From: Aquificota bacterium
GTDB taxonomy: Bacteria > Aquificota > Aquificia > Aquificales > Hydrogenothermaceae
Length of the DNA: 10,666 nt
Assembly (NCBI GenBank): GCA_013153295.1
Contig: JAADEV010000013.1
Coordinates: forward strand, 1 to 10,666
Reading direction: 5' to 3'
A model generated the notes under the pieces. It worked only from the letters and a program-made list of their open reading frames with translations, searched no databases and was not told the origin of the DNA. Below are positions 1 to 6,941 of this stretch, piece after piece (within the stretch, counting starts at the first letter, position 1; every line of letters begins with the position of its first letter). The position numbers were made by a program, and so were the translations under genes.

Positions 1-569
1 CCTCCCAGATACCAACCCTTGATAACTTTGATATGAACAACCTTGATACAGTTAAAAAAACAAAGCTAAACAAAGAGATAGCCAGAAAAAACCTACAAAA
101 GGTAAAAGGGCAGTATCTACCTAAAGTTTACCTTGACGCCTCACTACAGAGGAATATAGGAAACGACGAGTATAAAGATTTGTGGCATATAGGATTTTCT
201 GTTAAATATAACCTGTTTGATTTTGGGGCAAGGAACAGCCAGCTTATCCAGTCAAAGCTACAGCTGAAAAAAGCCCTTATCCAACAAAGGGAAGTGGAGC
301 TTAAAATAAAAGAAAAACTGGTGGACGCAGTAAACAGAATAAAAACAGCACAGGCAAAAATAAAGGCTTATAAGAAACAGATAAAGTTTGCAAAAAAAGT
401 AGAAGAGGTAGAAAAAGTAAAGTATGAAGAAGGGGTATCAGACCTTTATAACTACCTTTACGCCAAAGCACAGAGGATAATGGCAGAAACATCTTACATA
501 CAAGCTATATACGAAAGGGAAAGGGCAGTATCCTACCTTAAATACATACTTGAAGAGTATAAACATTAG
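1..569 (+). CDS. TolC-family outer-membrane efflux channel, 3' part (5' end outside window)
   Basis: The reading frame is open from the left edge (first full codon at 3), so ATG 33 is internal and the gene is cut by the window. About 188 residues remain, against roughly 420-480 for a complete TolC-family protein. What is seen: a beta-strand-like stretch (GQYLPKVYLDASLQ, then WHIGFSVKYNLFDFGARNSQ) followed by a long charged helix ending in the repeat-like helical segment YNYLYAKAQRIMAETSYIQAIYERERAVSYL. The pattern 'Y-x-LFDFG-x-R' just before a long helix is typical of the second repeat of TolC/OprM proteins. The family forms a trimeric outer-membrane beta-barrel with a periplasmic helical tunnel. 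The stop TAG runs into the ribosome-binding site of the adaptor gene downstream, so the two are probably co-transcribed and translationally coupled. The family call is firm. The exported substrate cannot be told. Confidence 0.88.
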   Translation, partial: SQIPTLDNFDMNNLDTVKKTKLNKEIARKNLQKVKGQYLPKVYLDASLQRNIGNDEYKDLWHIGFSVKYNLFDFGARNSQLIQSKLQLKKALIQQREVELKIKEKLVDAVNRIKTAQAKIKAYKKQIKFAKKVEEVEKVKYEEGVSDLYNYLYAKAQRIMAETSYIQAIYERERAVSYLKYILEEYKH

Positions 570-572
570 GAG
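568..572 (+). promoter_or_regulatory. Ribosome-binding site deciding the adaptor start (ATG 580)
   Basis: AGGAG lies 7 nt before ATG 580 and overlaps the TAG stop of the TolC gene. The longer frame begins with TTG at 550, inside the TolC gene and without a Shine-Dalgarno sequence, and would add ten charged residues before the membrane anchor. ATG 580 is therefore preferred. Confidence 0.75.
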
Positions 573-579
573 AGACAAA

Positions 580-1779
580 ATGGATAAGGTAAAAAAAGCG
601 GTTAAAATACTCCTTTTAATTCTTATAGTAGCACTGTTAGTTGTAGGGGGAGTAAGACTAATAAAGATAAGAAAACAGGAGGTTGCAAACACACCACCAC
701 CACAGGAGCCTGTTTACACAGTTGAGTATGCCACAGTAAAAAAAGGTAGCGTATCTGTAGAAGACAGGTTTACAGGGTTTATAAAGCCCTATAACACAGT
801 TCAAGTTATGGCAAAGATACCTGCCTACATTAAAAAGATTTATGTAAAAACAAACCAACCTGTAAAAAAAGGTGAGCTAATTATCCTACTTGATGATACA
901 CAGATAAAAAGCCAGATAAACACAGTTAAGATAGACATACAGAACCTTAAACTACAGCTACAAACACTAAAGGCAAAGGAACAAGCCCTTAAAACCCAGC
1001 TTGAGACAAACAGAAATATATACCTACGGAACAAAAAGCTATACGAAAAAAAGGCAATCCCACAGGAAGCCCTTGAAAAAAGCCTTACAGCTTACAAACT
1101 ATCCCAAGCCCAGTATAAAGAGGTTTTACAGGGAATAAAACAGACAGAAAACAGAATAAACCAGCTAAAGGAAAAGGTAAAATCCCTTGAAAATGAGCTT
1201 ACATACCTGCAGATACACTCCCCTGTAGATGGTGTAGTCCAGAGGATAAACATTAGGGAAGGGAACATACCACCTATGGGCAAAAGTATCCTTAACATAG
1301 AAACATCAGGTAGATACGAGATAATAGTAAAACTCCCACCTGACTACCCTGTGGCAGAGGGAGACCCTATGGTGGTGGAAACGCCTGTAGGAAGGAAGGA
1401 GCTACAGGTTAAGATGGTCTGCCCCTCAGCCTCCCCTGAAGGATTAAAGGTAATAAAAAGTATGGTTAAAGAAAAACCAAAAGGTGTCGTATCCAACAGC
1501 TATATAAAAGTATACCTGCCTAAAACAGCCTCAGGTTTCGTTGTCCCAGCAACAGCAATACTACACCTTACAGACGGCACATACCTACTAACACTTAAAG
1601 AAGGTAGATTTATAAAGATACCTGTTAAGGTTGTCCTCTCCAATGGTAAAGAGGCTGTTGTGGAAGGGAATATACAAGAGGGGCTAAAGGTGGCAGTAGG
1701 AGAGGAAAGTAAACTAAGACTTCTGTCCTTTGGAAGAAAAGGAAAGTTTATAAGCAGAGGGGACAGTTATGAACAGTAG
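580..1779 (+). CDS. RND efflux periplasmic adaptor (membrane fusion protein, HlyD/AcrA type)
   Basis: A 399-residue protein linking the inner-membrane pump to the TolC channel. Residues 1-7 are basic and 8-27 form one hydrophobic segment (LLLILIVALLVVGG). There is no lipobox Cys, so it is anchored by a transmembrane helix and not by lipid. Two lipoyl-type half-motifs flank a helical hairpin: residues about 78-110 (AKIPAYIKKIYVKTNQPVKKGELIILLDD) and about 210-240 (LQIHSPVDGVVQRINIREG). Between them, residues about 110-208 are rich in Lys, Gln, Glu and Leu with coiled-coil character. A beta-barrel and membrane-proximal region follow (FVVPATAILHLTDGTYLL, about 320-337). Length and domain order are normal for the family. 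The gene overlaps the permease gene by 11 nt. The Pro-rich linker after the anchor (NTPPPQEP) is a spacer. Family call is firm; substrate unknown. Confidence 0.92.
   Translation: MDKVKKAVKILLLILIVALLVVGGVRLIKIRKQEVANTPPPQEPVYTVEYATVKKGSVSVEDRFTGFIKPYNTVQVMAKIPAYIKKIYVKTNQPVKKGELIILLDDTQIKSQINTVKIDIQNLKLQLQTLKAKEQALKTQLETNRNIYLRNKKLYEKKAIPQEALEKSLTAYKLSQAQYKEVLQGIKQTENRINQLKEKVKSLENELTYLQIHSPVDGVVQRINIREGNIPPMGKSILNIETSGRYEIIVKLPPDYPVAEGDPMVVETPVGRKELQVKMVCPSASPEGLKVIKSMVKEKPKGVVSNSYIKVYLPKTASGFVVPATAILHLTDGTYLLTLKEGRFIKIPVKVVLSNGKEAVVEGNIQEGLKVAVGEESKLRLLSFGRKGKFISRGDSYEQ
1756..1762 (+). promoter_or_regulatory. Ribosome-binding site of the RND permease gene
   Basis: AGAGGGG lies 6 nt before ATG 1769, inside the last codons of the adaptor gene. 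The permease start lies before the adaptor stop (TAG 1777-1779), an arrangement that favours translational coupling of pump and adaptor. Confidence 0.6.
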
Positions 1780-4700
1780 CCTTGTTGAGTTTACCATAAA
1801 GAGACCCCATTTTATCCTGTCTGTTATCCTTGCTATGACAGTAATGGGGGTTATCGGCTTTTTTGAGATAAAACAGAAACTATTCCCAGACGCAAACAGA
1901 CCTACAGTATCGGTGGTAATTGTCCAGCCCGGAGCATCTGCAAAGGATATGGCTGAAAATGTGGCAATACAGGTGGAAAAAAGACTTTACACAATAGACA
2001 AGGTTAGAACTGTTTCCTCTGTATGTAATGATGAGATTGCAGTTATATCAGCAGAGTTTGAGTATGAAAAGAATGTGGAGCAGGCGGCGGTAGATGTCCA
2101 AAACGAGATAAATAAGATAAAATCCCTACTACCAAGTGGCATAAAAGAGCCTCAGATATACAAAATAACAGATGCCACACCTCCAGTCCTTGTTCTGTCT
2201 GTATATCCCAAAGACCCATCTGTAAATTTAGCAGATGTTAGACAGATAGCAGAAAACCAGATAAAAAACAAACTCCTTAGACTAAAGGAAGTGGCAAATG
2301 TTGATGTTTTCGGTGGCTACAAAAAGGAGGTTTTTATAAAAATAGACCCTGAAAAGCTAAACAGGTATAACATACCTATTGCCCTTGTCCTTGGCAGAAT
2401 AAAACAGCTAAACGAGGACACCCCTATAGGGCTTATGGTAAACAGCAGAAATGAGTTTTTAGTTAAATCTATAAACAAAGCCAGAACTATAGAAAAACTA
2501 AAATCCCTACAGATAACCCCATCTGTGAAGCTGTCCGATATAGCCACAGTGGGATACGATTACTATATAAACAGGTCTTTATACTACGGAAATGGTAAGC
2601 CAGCTGTAGCCCTTGCAATACAGAGGCAACCTACAGGGGACGCCTTAAAAACTATACAGGCGGTAAAAGAAAGTATACCTACCCTTGAAAGGGAGTTTCC
2701 AGCACTTGGGTTTGAAATATCAGACAGTCAAGAAAAGATAATAAAACTAAGTAATATAAATATGCTTGAGGCGTTGAGAGACGCCATTATAATGACAGCC
2801 TTTGTTATATTCTTTTTCCTTGCAAATGTTAGACAGATGATAATAGCCGGTATATCCATTCCCTTTGTTTACAGTATCACAATAGGGATAATGTGGCTGT
2901 TGGGAATGGAGTTTAACATAGTTACACTTACAGCTATAATACTTACCCTTGGAATGCTTGTTGATGATGCAGTTGTAATACTTGAAAATATAGAAAGACA
3001 CCTTTACGAGCTGAAAGAAACAACCAAACAGGCTGTTATAAACGGGACAAAAGAGGTTGTATTCCCAGTTTTAGCAGGGACTATAGCCACATCGGTAGTC
3101 CTTATACCACTGCTGTTTGTAGGGGATTACCCACAGAGGATATTTAGACCACTTGCAGAAACATTACTTATAGCTGTTATAGTGTCCTACTTTGTTTCAA
3201 TTACACTAATACCTTTAATAGCCCCGTATCTACTTAAGAAAACCCCAGAAAAAAACAGGCTGGAAAAGGTTGTATACAAAGTATCTGAAGCATTACTAAA
3301 CCCCCTTAAAAACTTTTATGTTTCCGCTGTAAAACTTGTTTTTAAAAGGAAGTTTATAGCTGTATTTTACTTTGGGGTTGTTTTTGTCCTATTTGCAATT
3401 AGCGGAAGGGTAATACTGCCCCTTGTTGGTAAAGAGATTATGCCACCTATGGATACAGGTATTGTAAAGGTAAGCATAACAGCAGACAGTAATCTGTCCA
3501 TATACCAAGTTGAAGATATAGTAAAAAAACTAAGTAGTATCTTAAAAAATGACAGTAGGGTTGAGATGTTTTCCATTTCTGTAGGTTCTGAGCCGGGGGT
3601 TTTGACCATAGGTTCAGGTGAGGCTACAAACTCCATATCTGCCACAATCCACTATATAGACCGTTTCCACAGGGAGGAGGATATATGGCAGATAGAGAGG
3701 GAGCTACAGCAAAAGATATGGGAGATACCAAACATTAAGTATGTCCATGTGTTTGATTACGGGGCTACCCCACTTTCATCAATAAAAGGTAATTTAGATA
3801 TAAGAATAAGCGGAACAGACCTAAAAACACTTGATAACCTTGGAAACCAGTTTTTACAGGTAGCTTACAGGACAAAGGGGCTTACCTCTGTATCAAAAAC
3901 TTGGGATTATGACAAGGTTGTTTACAACCTGAAAATAGACCACCAGAAAAGTCTTATATACGGACTTACACCACTTGATATTGCATCACAGCTTGGGGCA
4001 AAAATAAGGGGGGCTATGGTATCTGTCCTTAATGTCCCTAATGAAACAGGTTTAATGGTAAGGGTAATATATCCCTTTTCTGAAACAGACCACCCTGTTA
4101 AGCTAAGGGATTTTTATATAGACAGTAAGGAGGGGAAAATACCCCTTTCCACTGTAGCCAAAATAGAAAGGACTGTGGAGCCTACCAAAATAACCAGACA
4201 GGATTTAGAGTATACAATAGATATTATTGGATACAGGGAAAAAACGGCAATAACCCATATTGTTGACAGCTTTGACAGGGCTTTAAAAGAGGCTAATATA
4301 ACCTTACCAGCTGGCTACACCTACAGCCACGAAGGGGATATAAAACAGCTTTACAGTTCCCTTAAAAGAATGGTAAAGGCAATACTACTTGGTGTTGTCT
4401 TCCTGTTTTTTGCGTTGGCACCTGCTTTCGGTTCATTCCTTTCACCTATAGCTGTTATTTTTGCCATACCGCTGGCTTTAATAGGGGCTTCTTGGATGAT
4501 TTTACTTATGGGATACCACCAATCTATGCCCGGTCTTATGGGCTTTATACTACTTGCAGGGATAATAACAAAAAACTCAATACTGCTTATAGAGTTTATA
4601 CAGTTCTCAGTTGAAAAGGGTAAAAAACTGGAAGATGCTATTATAGAAAGTATAAGAATAAGAACCAGACCTGTCCTTATGACAGCCTTTGGAACATCTG

Positions 4701-4876
4701 TTGGAATGATACCTATAGCCTTCGGCTGGGCGTTGGGACTTGAAAGGTTGGCACCACTTGGGGCTGTGGCAATAGGCGGTTTAATGGTTGGGACATTCCT
4801 GACATTAATATATGTCCCTATCTTTTACTACTTCCTACACAAACTTAAGGAAAAGCTACTCAGATTTGTAAACTAA
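1769..4876 (+). CDS. RND efflux permease, HAE (AcrB/MexB-like) proton-driven type
   Basis: A 1035-residue inner-membrane transporter, close to the ~1040-1050 usual for AcrB-type proteins. The N-terminus has the family pattern: short cytoplasmic start, first membrane helix, then FFEIKQKLFPDANRPTVSV and the porter-domain motif PGASAKDMAENVA. Helices 2-6 begin near residue 340 (DAIIMTAFVIFFFLANVRQ). Helix 4 carries LGMLVDDAVVILENIERH with the paired proton-relay aspartates D399 and D400. Helix 10 carries GIITKNSILLIEF with the relay lysine K935. The DD pair matches hydrophobe/amphiphile exporters; CzcA-type metal exporters usually have a different helix-4 pattern. A second porter half lies between, about residues 560-860. 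With the preceding adaptor and TolC genes it forms a complete tripartite pump. The 3' end overlaps the convergent zinc-ribbon gene by 21 bp. Substrate cannot be predicted from sequence. Confidence 0.94.
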   Translation: MNSSLVEFTIKRPHFILSVILAMTVMGVIGFFEIKQKLFPDANRPTVSVVIVQPGASAKDMAENVAIQVEKRLYTIDKVRTVSSVCNDEIAVISAEFEYEKNVEQAAVDVQNEINKIKSLLPSGIKEPQIYKITDATPPVLVLSVYPKDPSVNLADVRQIAENQIKNKLLRLKEVANVDVFGGYKKEVFIKIDPEKLNRYNIPIALVLGRIKQLNEDTPIGLMVNSRNEFLVKSINKARTIEKLKSLQITPSVKLSDIATVGYDYYINRSLYYGNGKPAVALAIQRQPTGDALKTIQAVKESIPTLEREFPALGFEISDSQEKIIKLSNINMLEALRDAIIMTAFVIFFFLANVRQMIIAGISIPFVYSITIGIMWLLGMEFNIVTLTAIILTLGMLVDDAVVILENIERHLYELKETTKQAVINGTKEVVFPVLAGTIATSVVLIPLLFVGDYPQRIFRPLAETLLIAVIVSYFVSITLIPLIAPYLLKKTPEKNRLEKVVYKVSEALLNPLKNFYVSAVKLVFKRKFIAVFYFGVVFVLFAISGRVILPLVGKEIMPPMDTGIVKVSITADSNLSIYQVEDIVKKLSSILKNDSRVEMFSISVGSEPGVLTIGSGEATNSISATIHYIDRFHREEDIWQIERELQQKIWEIPNIKYVHVFDYGATPLSSIKGNLDIRISGTDLKTLDNLGNQFLQVAYRTKGLTSVSKTWDYDKVVYNLKIDHQKSLIYGLTPLDIASQLGAKIRGAMVSVLNVPNETGLMVRVIYPFSETDHPVKLRDFYIDSKEGKIPLSTVAKIERTVEPTKITRQDLEYTIDIIGYREKTAITHIVDSFDRALKEANITLPAGYTYSHEGDIKQLYSSLKRMVKAILLGVVFLFFALAPAFGSFLSPIAVIFAIPLALIGASWMILLMGYHQSMPGLMGFILLAGIITKNSILLIEFIQFSVEKGKKLEDAIIESIRIRTRPVLMTAFGTSVGMIPIAFGWALGLERLAPLGAVAIGGLMVGTFLTLIYVPIFYYFLHKLKEKLLRFVN

Positions 4877-5560
4877 AAATCTGCCACAGTTTGGACAGGA
4901 CAGGAGCTTTTCCCCTTTTACCAGACTGGAATACAGCCTCGGGGGGATAACAAGGAAACAACCTGTGCAGGTATCACTGTTAACAACGGCTATAGCCGTT
5001 CCCCTTTTTTCCTTTATCCTTTCGTATTTGTTTAATAGGGATGGTTTTATATCCTTTGCCAGCTGTTCCCTGTCAGATTTAAGTTTTTCAAGTTCCTGTT
5101 CTATCTGCTGTTTTCTTTCCTTTTTTCCGTTTATAAGCTGGTCGTATTTTTCCATCTCTTTGTCTATAGAGGCTTGCAGTTCTTCCTTTTCCTTAGAGAG
5201 GTTTTCTATCTCTTCCATTATCTTTAGTATCTCATCTTCTATTTCCATAATCCTTTCTTCTGCGTGGGCTTTTTCCCTTAGGAGGGCTTTATACTCCTCG
5301 TTTGTTTTTACATAGTTAAGATTTTCCTCTATCTTTTTTATCTGGTTTTCCTGCTGGTATATATCTAACTCTTTCTCTTTTTTTGTAAGTTCAAGCTGTT
5401 TTAAAGATTTTTCAATGTTATTCAGTTTGGAAAGGAGGGAGTTTTTTTCTTCCTCAAGTGTTTGTATCTGTTTTGGGATTTCTTCCTTTTCCTTTTCTAA
5501 AGCCTTTATCCTCAGGTCTATATCCTGTAGTTCCAAAAGCTGTTTAATATCACTGTCCAT
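4856..5560 (-). CDS. Coiled-coil protein with C-terminal C4 zinc ribbon (HP0958/CT398 type)
   Basis: A 234-residue cytoplasmic protein from ATG 5560. Residues about 5-165 are almost pure Glu/Lys/Leu/Ile heptad-like sequence, expected to form a long antiparallel coiled-coil hairpin. It holds the family signature NYVKTNEEYKAL at about 82-93. A zinc ribbon follows, with CTGC (C198, C201) and CPNC (C222, C225) and the conserved IPPRLYSSLVKGE between them. This matches the family that includes Helicobacter HP0958 (FlgZ) and Chlamydia CT398. HP0958 is linked to RpoN stability and flagellar mRNA, but the role in other bacteria is not settled, so no function is assigned here. A longer frame from TTG 5626 would add 22 Asn/Lys-rich residues, but that stretch contains the likely promoter of this gene, so ATG 5560 is preferred. 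The 3' end overlaps the RND gene. Confidence 0.85.
   Translation of the reverse strand: MDSDIKQLLELQDIDLRIKALEKEKEEIPKQIQTLEEEKNSLLSKLNNIEKSLKQLELTKKEKELDIYQQENQIKKIEENLNYVKTNEEYKALLREKAHAEERIMEIEDEILKIMEEIENLSKEKEELQASIDKEMEKYDQLINGKKERKQQIEQELEKLKSDREQLAKDIKPSLLNKYERIKEKRGTAIAVVNSDTCTGCFLVIPPRLYSSLVKGEKLLSCPNCGRFLVYKSE
4861..4883. terminator. Possible bidirectional hairpin at convergent gene junction
   Basis: CAGATTT (4861-4867) and AAATCTG (4877-4883) are perfect 7-bp inverted arms around a 9-nt loop. The hairpin spans both stop codons of the tail-to-tail genes and could be read from either strand. It has few GC pairs and no clear U-tract, so it is a weak terminator candidate; it may instead be a transcript-end stabiliser or chance. 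Confidence 0.35.
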
Positions 5561-5599
5561 CTTACTTACCGATAAATCCTTTTTATTACTATAATTTTT

Positions 5600-5626
5600 A
5601 TTATATCCATTTTTTGTTCCAGTCAA
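5600..5626 (-). promoter_or_regulatory. Sigma70-type promoter of the zinc-ribbon gene
   Basis: On the minus strand TTGACT (5626-5621) is followed after 15 bp by a perfect TATAAT (5605-5600). Taking TAATAA as the -10 instead gives a 17-bp spacer. Transcription would start near 5593 and leave a leader of about 30 nt before ATG 5560. The -10 box also forms one arm of an inverted repeat, TATAAT-N4-ATTATA (5590-5605). Confidence 0.6.
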
Positions 5627-5627
5627 G

Positions 5628-5978
5628 TTATTTAAGTGGTATTATCTCTTTACAGGCTTTGTCCTTACTAAACAGTAGGTTTATCTTTTCCTCTTTGTTT
5701 TTGTTGGTTTTATACTTTATCTCAAAGTAGCCCCTCTTTATGGATATACTAAGTATCTCTTTAACATCAAACTTGTCCTTTAGTATGGCGTATGCCTCAA
5801 CCTCTGTAAGTGAATGGCAAGCACTACAATCCCCAATACACCCTGCGGTTGTATCCTGATTTCCACCGATGGATAGTAGACCATTTCCCCCGTGGTTCAT
5901 AGGAAAGCTGTATACCCCAATGTAAAGCCCTAAAGCAGTAAGCAAAGAAAGGATAAACTTAACCAAACCTATCACCAA
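5628..5978 (-). CDS. Small membrane-anchored or secreted protein with a CXXCH motif
   Basis: Up to 116 residues. An N-terminal hydrophobic segment (VKFILSLLTALGLYIGVYSF, about residues 6-25) is a signal peptide or anchor that would place the rest in the periplasm. A Gly-rich stretch is followed by GCIGDCSACHSLTEVEAYAIL, with C47, C51, C54 and H55. C51-H55 is a CXXCH motif, as in c-type cytochromes, but the chain is short and I see no clear distal Met ligand. 'DC-x-x-CH-x-LT-x-x-EA' followed by a beta-rich tail also resembles the small domain found at the N-terminus of some DsbC-like proteins in thermophiles. I recall this resemblance; it has not been tested. A further Cys is at C109. There is no ATG start: TTG 5978, GTG 5975 and TTG 5966 are all possible, and TTG 5966 has the best upstream Shine-Dalgarno-like sequence (GGTGAT). 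The gene is separated by 64 bp from the cupin gene. Heme binding and disulfide activity are both open. Confidence 0.65.
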   Translation of the reverse strand: MVIGLVKFILSLLTALGLYIGVYSFPMNHGGNGLLSIGGNQDTTAGCIGDCSACHSLTEVEAYAILKDKFDVKEILSISIKRGYFEIKYKTNKNKEEKINLLFSKDKACKEIIPLK

Positions 5979-6042
5979 TAATCAATATTAGTATTCACTA
6001 ACTTTAATATATTTTAACAGTAAAAAGGTGTGTTCTTAAATT

Positions 6043-6330
6043 TTATTTGCTACCGCAGATATAACATACGCCTGTATCTGTTTTTGCCCAGTGTCTTGTC
6101 CCTGCCGGTAGGTCAAGTCTGTCCCCTTCTTTCAGGATTATCTCTCCGTCTTCCGTTCCCATTACTATTTCCCCTTTGTATACCCATCTAACTTCACGGT
6201 AAGGGTGGGTATGCCAGTCGTAAAAAGACCCTGCCCCATCACACCAAGTAAAAATATTACGAAATCCTTCCTCTTCCAATATCTTTTTTATTTTTTCCAC
6301 ATCTGTAATCCCTGTGTGCTTAACTTCCAT
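6043..6330 (-). CDS. Small single-domain cupin, probable metal-binding
   Basis: A 95-residue protein from ATG 6330. The frame also allows GTG 6333 one codon earlier; numbering here counts from that GTG. Cupin motif 1 is visible as WHTHPYREVRWVYKGE, with metal-ligand candidates H41, H43 and E47. Motif 2 is the later GDRLDLPAGTRHWA, with H81. Together these give the usual 3-His/1-Glu set. The C-terminus has a CYIC pair (C90, C93), which is not part of the cupin fold signature and could be redox-active or bind metal. Cupins of this size include sugar isomerases, dioxygenases and sensors, so the reaction cannot be named. It is the last gene of a trx-lolA-cupin unit, starting about 10 nt after the lolA stop with AGGG 8 nt ahead of ATG. 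Confidence 0.8.
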   Translation of the reverse strand: MEVKHTGITDVEKIKKILEEEGFRNIFTWCDGAGSFYDWHTHPYREVRWVYKGEIVMGTEDGEIILKEGDRLDLPAGTRHWAKTDTGVCYICGSK

Positions 6331-6340
6331 CACCTAATCC

Positions 6341-6928
6341 CTAATATCTAATAATCTCTGTATTCGGTGGTAATTTTAGGTCTAAATTTAGTCTGTCATT
6401 TTTATAGACAAATTTGTGAAACTGTATATCAACTTTGTTCCCTTCCAAGTCCCAGATGGATATTTTTTTTACTGTTAAATCAGGGTTTACTGTTATTTCC
6501 ACCTTATTTAGCCTTGTTTTGTCCTTTGGGCTTAGGAGGATACTGTTTTTCCCTTCAGATACTACATTAAATATACTCTTTAGGCTTTTCTGTCCTGCCA
6601 GTGCTTGGAGTATCCCAAGGGTTATAAACTGTTTGTCAAATGGTGTTATTACCGCCTGTTCTTCCTCTGGGGTGTATATTGTAAGGGTTTCTCCCTTTAG
6701 TAGATAAATCTGCTCTATAGGTTGTTTGTAGTGTATCTTTACAGCGTCAGGTTTAGACAGATACAAAATTCCTTCAAACTGGTCAGGTTCATCAAGCCCT
6801 TTTGTGTAGGTTGTTTGTGTAAACTCCCCTTGTATAGACTGGTATTTTTTTATCTGGGCTTCTAACTTTTCAAGTAATGCTCCATATGAAAGGGAAACAA
6901 ACAGTAAAACAGGTAGTAAAAATCTCAA
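6341..6928 (-). CDS. lolA: Outer-membrane lipoprotein carrier protein LolA
   Basis: A 195-residue periplasmic chaperone that takes lipoproteins from the inner-membrane LolCDE complex to the outer membrane. It starts with a signal peptide (MRFLLPVLLFVSLSYG, likely cut after G16). Then comes the LolA pattern: SIQGEFTQTTY (31-41), FEGILYLSKPDAVKIHYKQP (51-70), GETLTIYTPEEEQAVITPF (79-97) and a C-terminal beta region ending DLKLPPNTEIIRY. This is close to the usual mature length of ~180. The start codon is TTG (6928-6926): no ATG occurs before the signal peptide, and AAGGGG stands 7 nt upstream. The gene lies 13 nt after the thioredoxin-TPR gene and just before the cupin, so the three are probably one transcript. 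LolA family members are divergent, so the call rests on the motif series together with the signal peptide. Confidence 0.85.
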   Translation of the reverse strand: MRFLLPVLLFVSLSYGALLEKLEAQIKKYQSIQGEFTQTTYTKGLDEPDQFEGILYLSKPDAVKIHYKQPIEQIYLLKGETLTIYTPEEEQAVITPFDKQFITLGILQALAGQKSLKSIFNVVSEGKNSILLSPKDKTRLNKVEITVNPDLTVKKISIWDLEGNKVDIQFHKFVYKNDRLNLDLKLPPNTEIIRY

Positions 6929-6935
6929 TACACCA

Positions 6936-6941
6936 CCCCTT
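6936..6941 (-). promoter_or_regulatory. Ribosome-binding site supporting the TTG start of lolA
   Basis: AAGGGG on the minus strand is 7 nt before TTG 6928 and directly follows the thioredoxin gene stop (TAA 6944-6942). No ATG is available at the head of the signal peptide, so this site decides the start. Confidence 0.6.

Noticed and set aside
550..579. Ten-residue N-terminal extension of the adaptor from TTG 550
   Set aside because: TTG 550 has no Shine-Dalgarno sequence and would overlap the TolC gene, whereas ATG 580 has AGGAG at ideal spacing directly before a typical anchor.
4965..5315. 116-residue Ser/Phe-rich plus-strand frame
   Set aside because: Lies opposite the Lys/Glu-rich coiled coil of the zinc-ribbon gene; Ser/Phe/Ile-rich sequence is what antisense of Glu/Lys codons gives. 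No start signal or family pattern.
6004..6017. AT-rich inverted repeat-like stretch between the cupin and CXXCH genes
   Set aside because: Only the outer TTAA pairs match; the symmetry breaks at the next base, so it is not distinguishable from AT-rich background.
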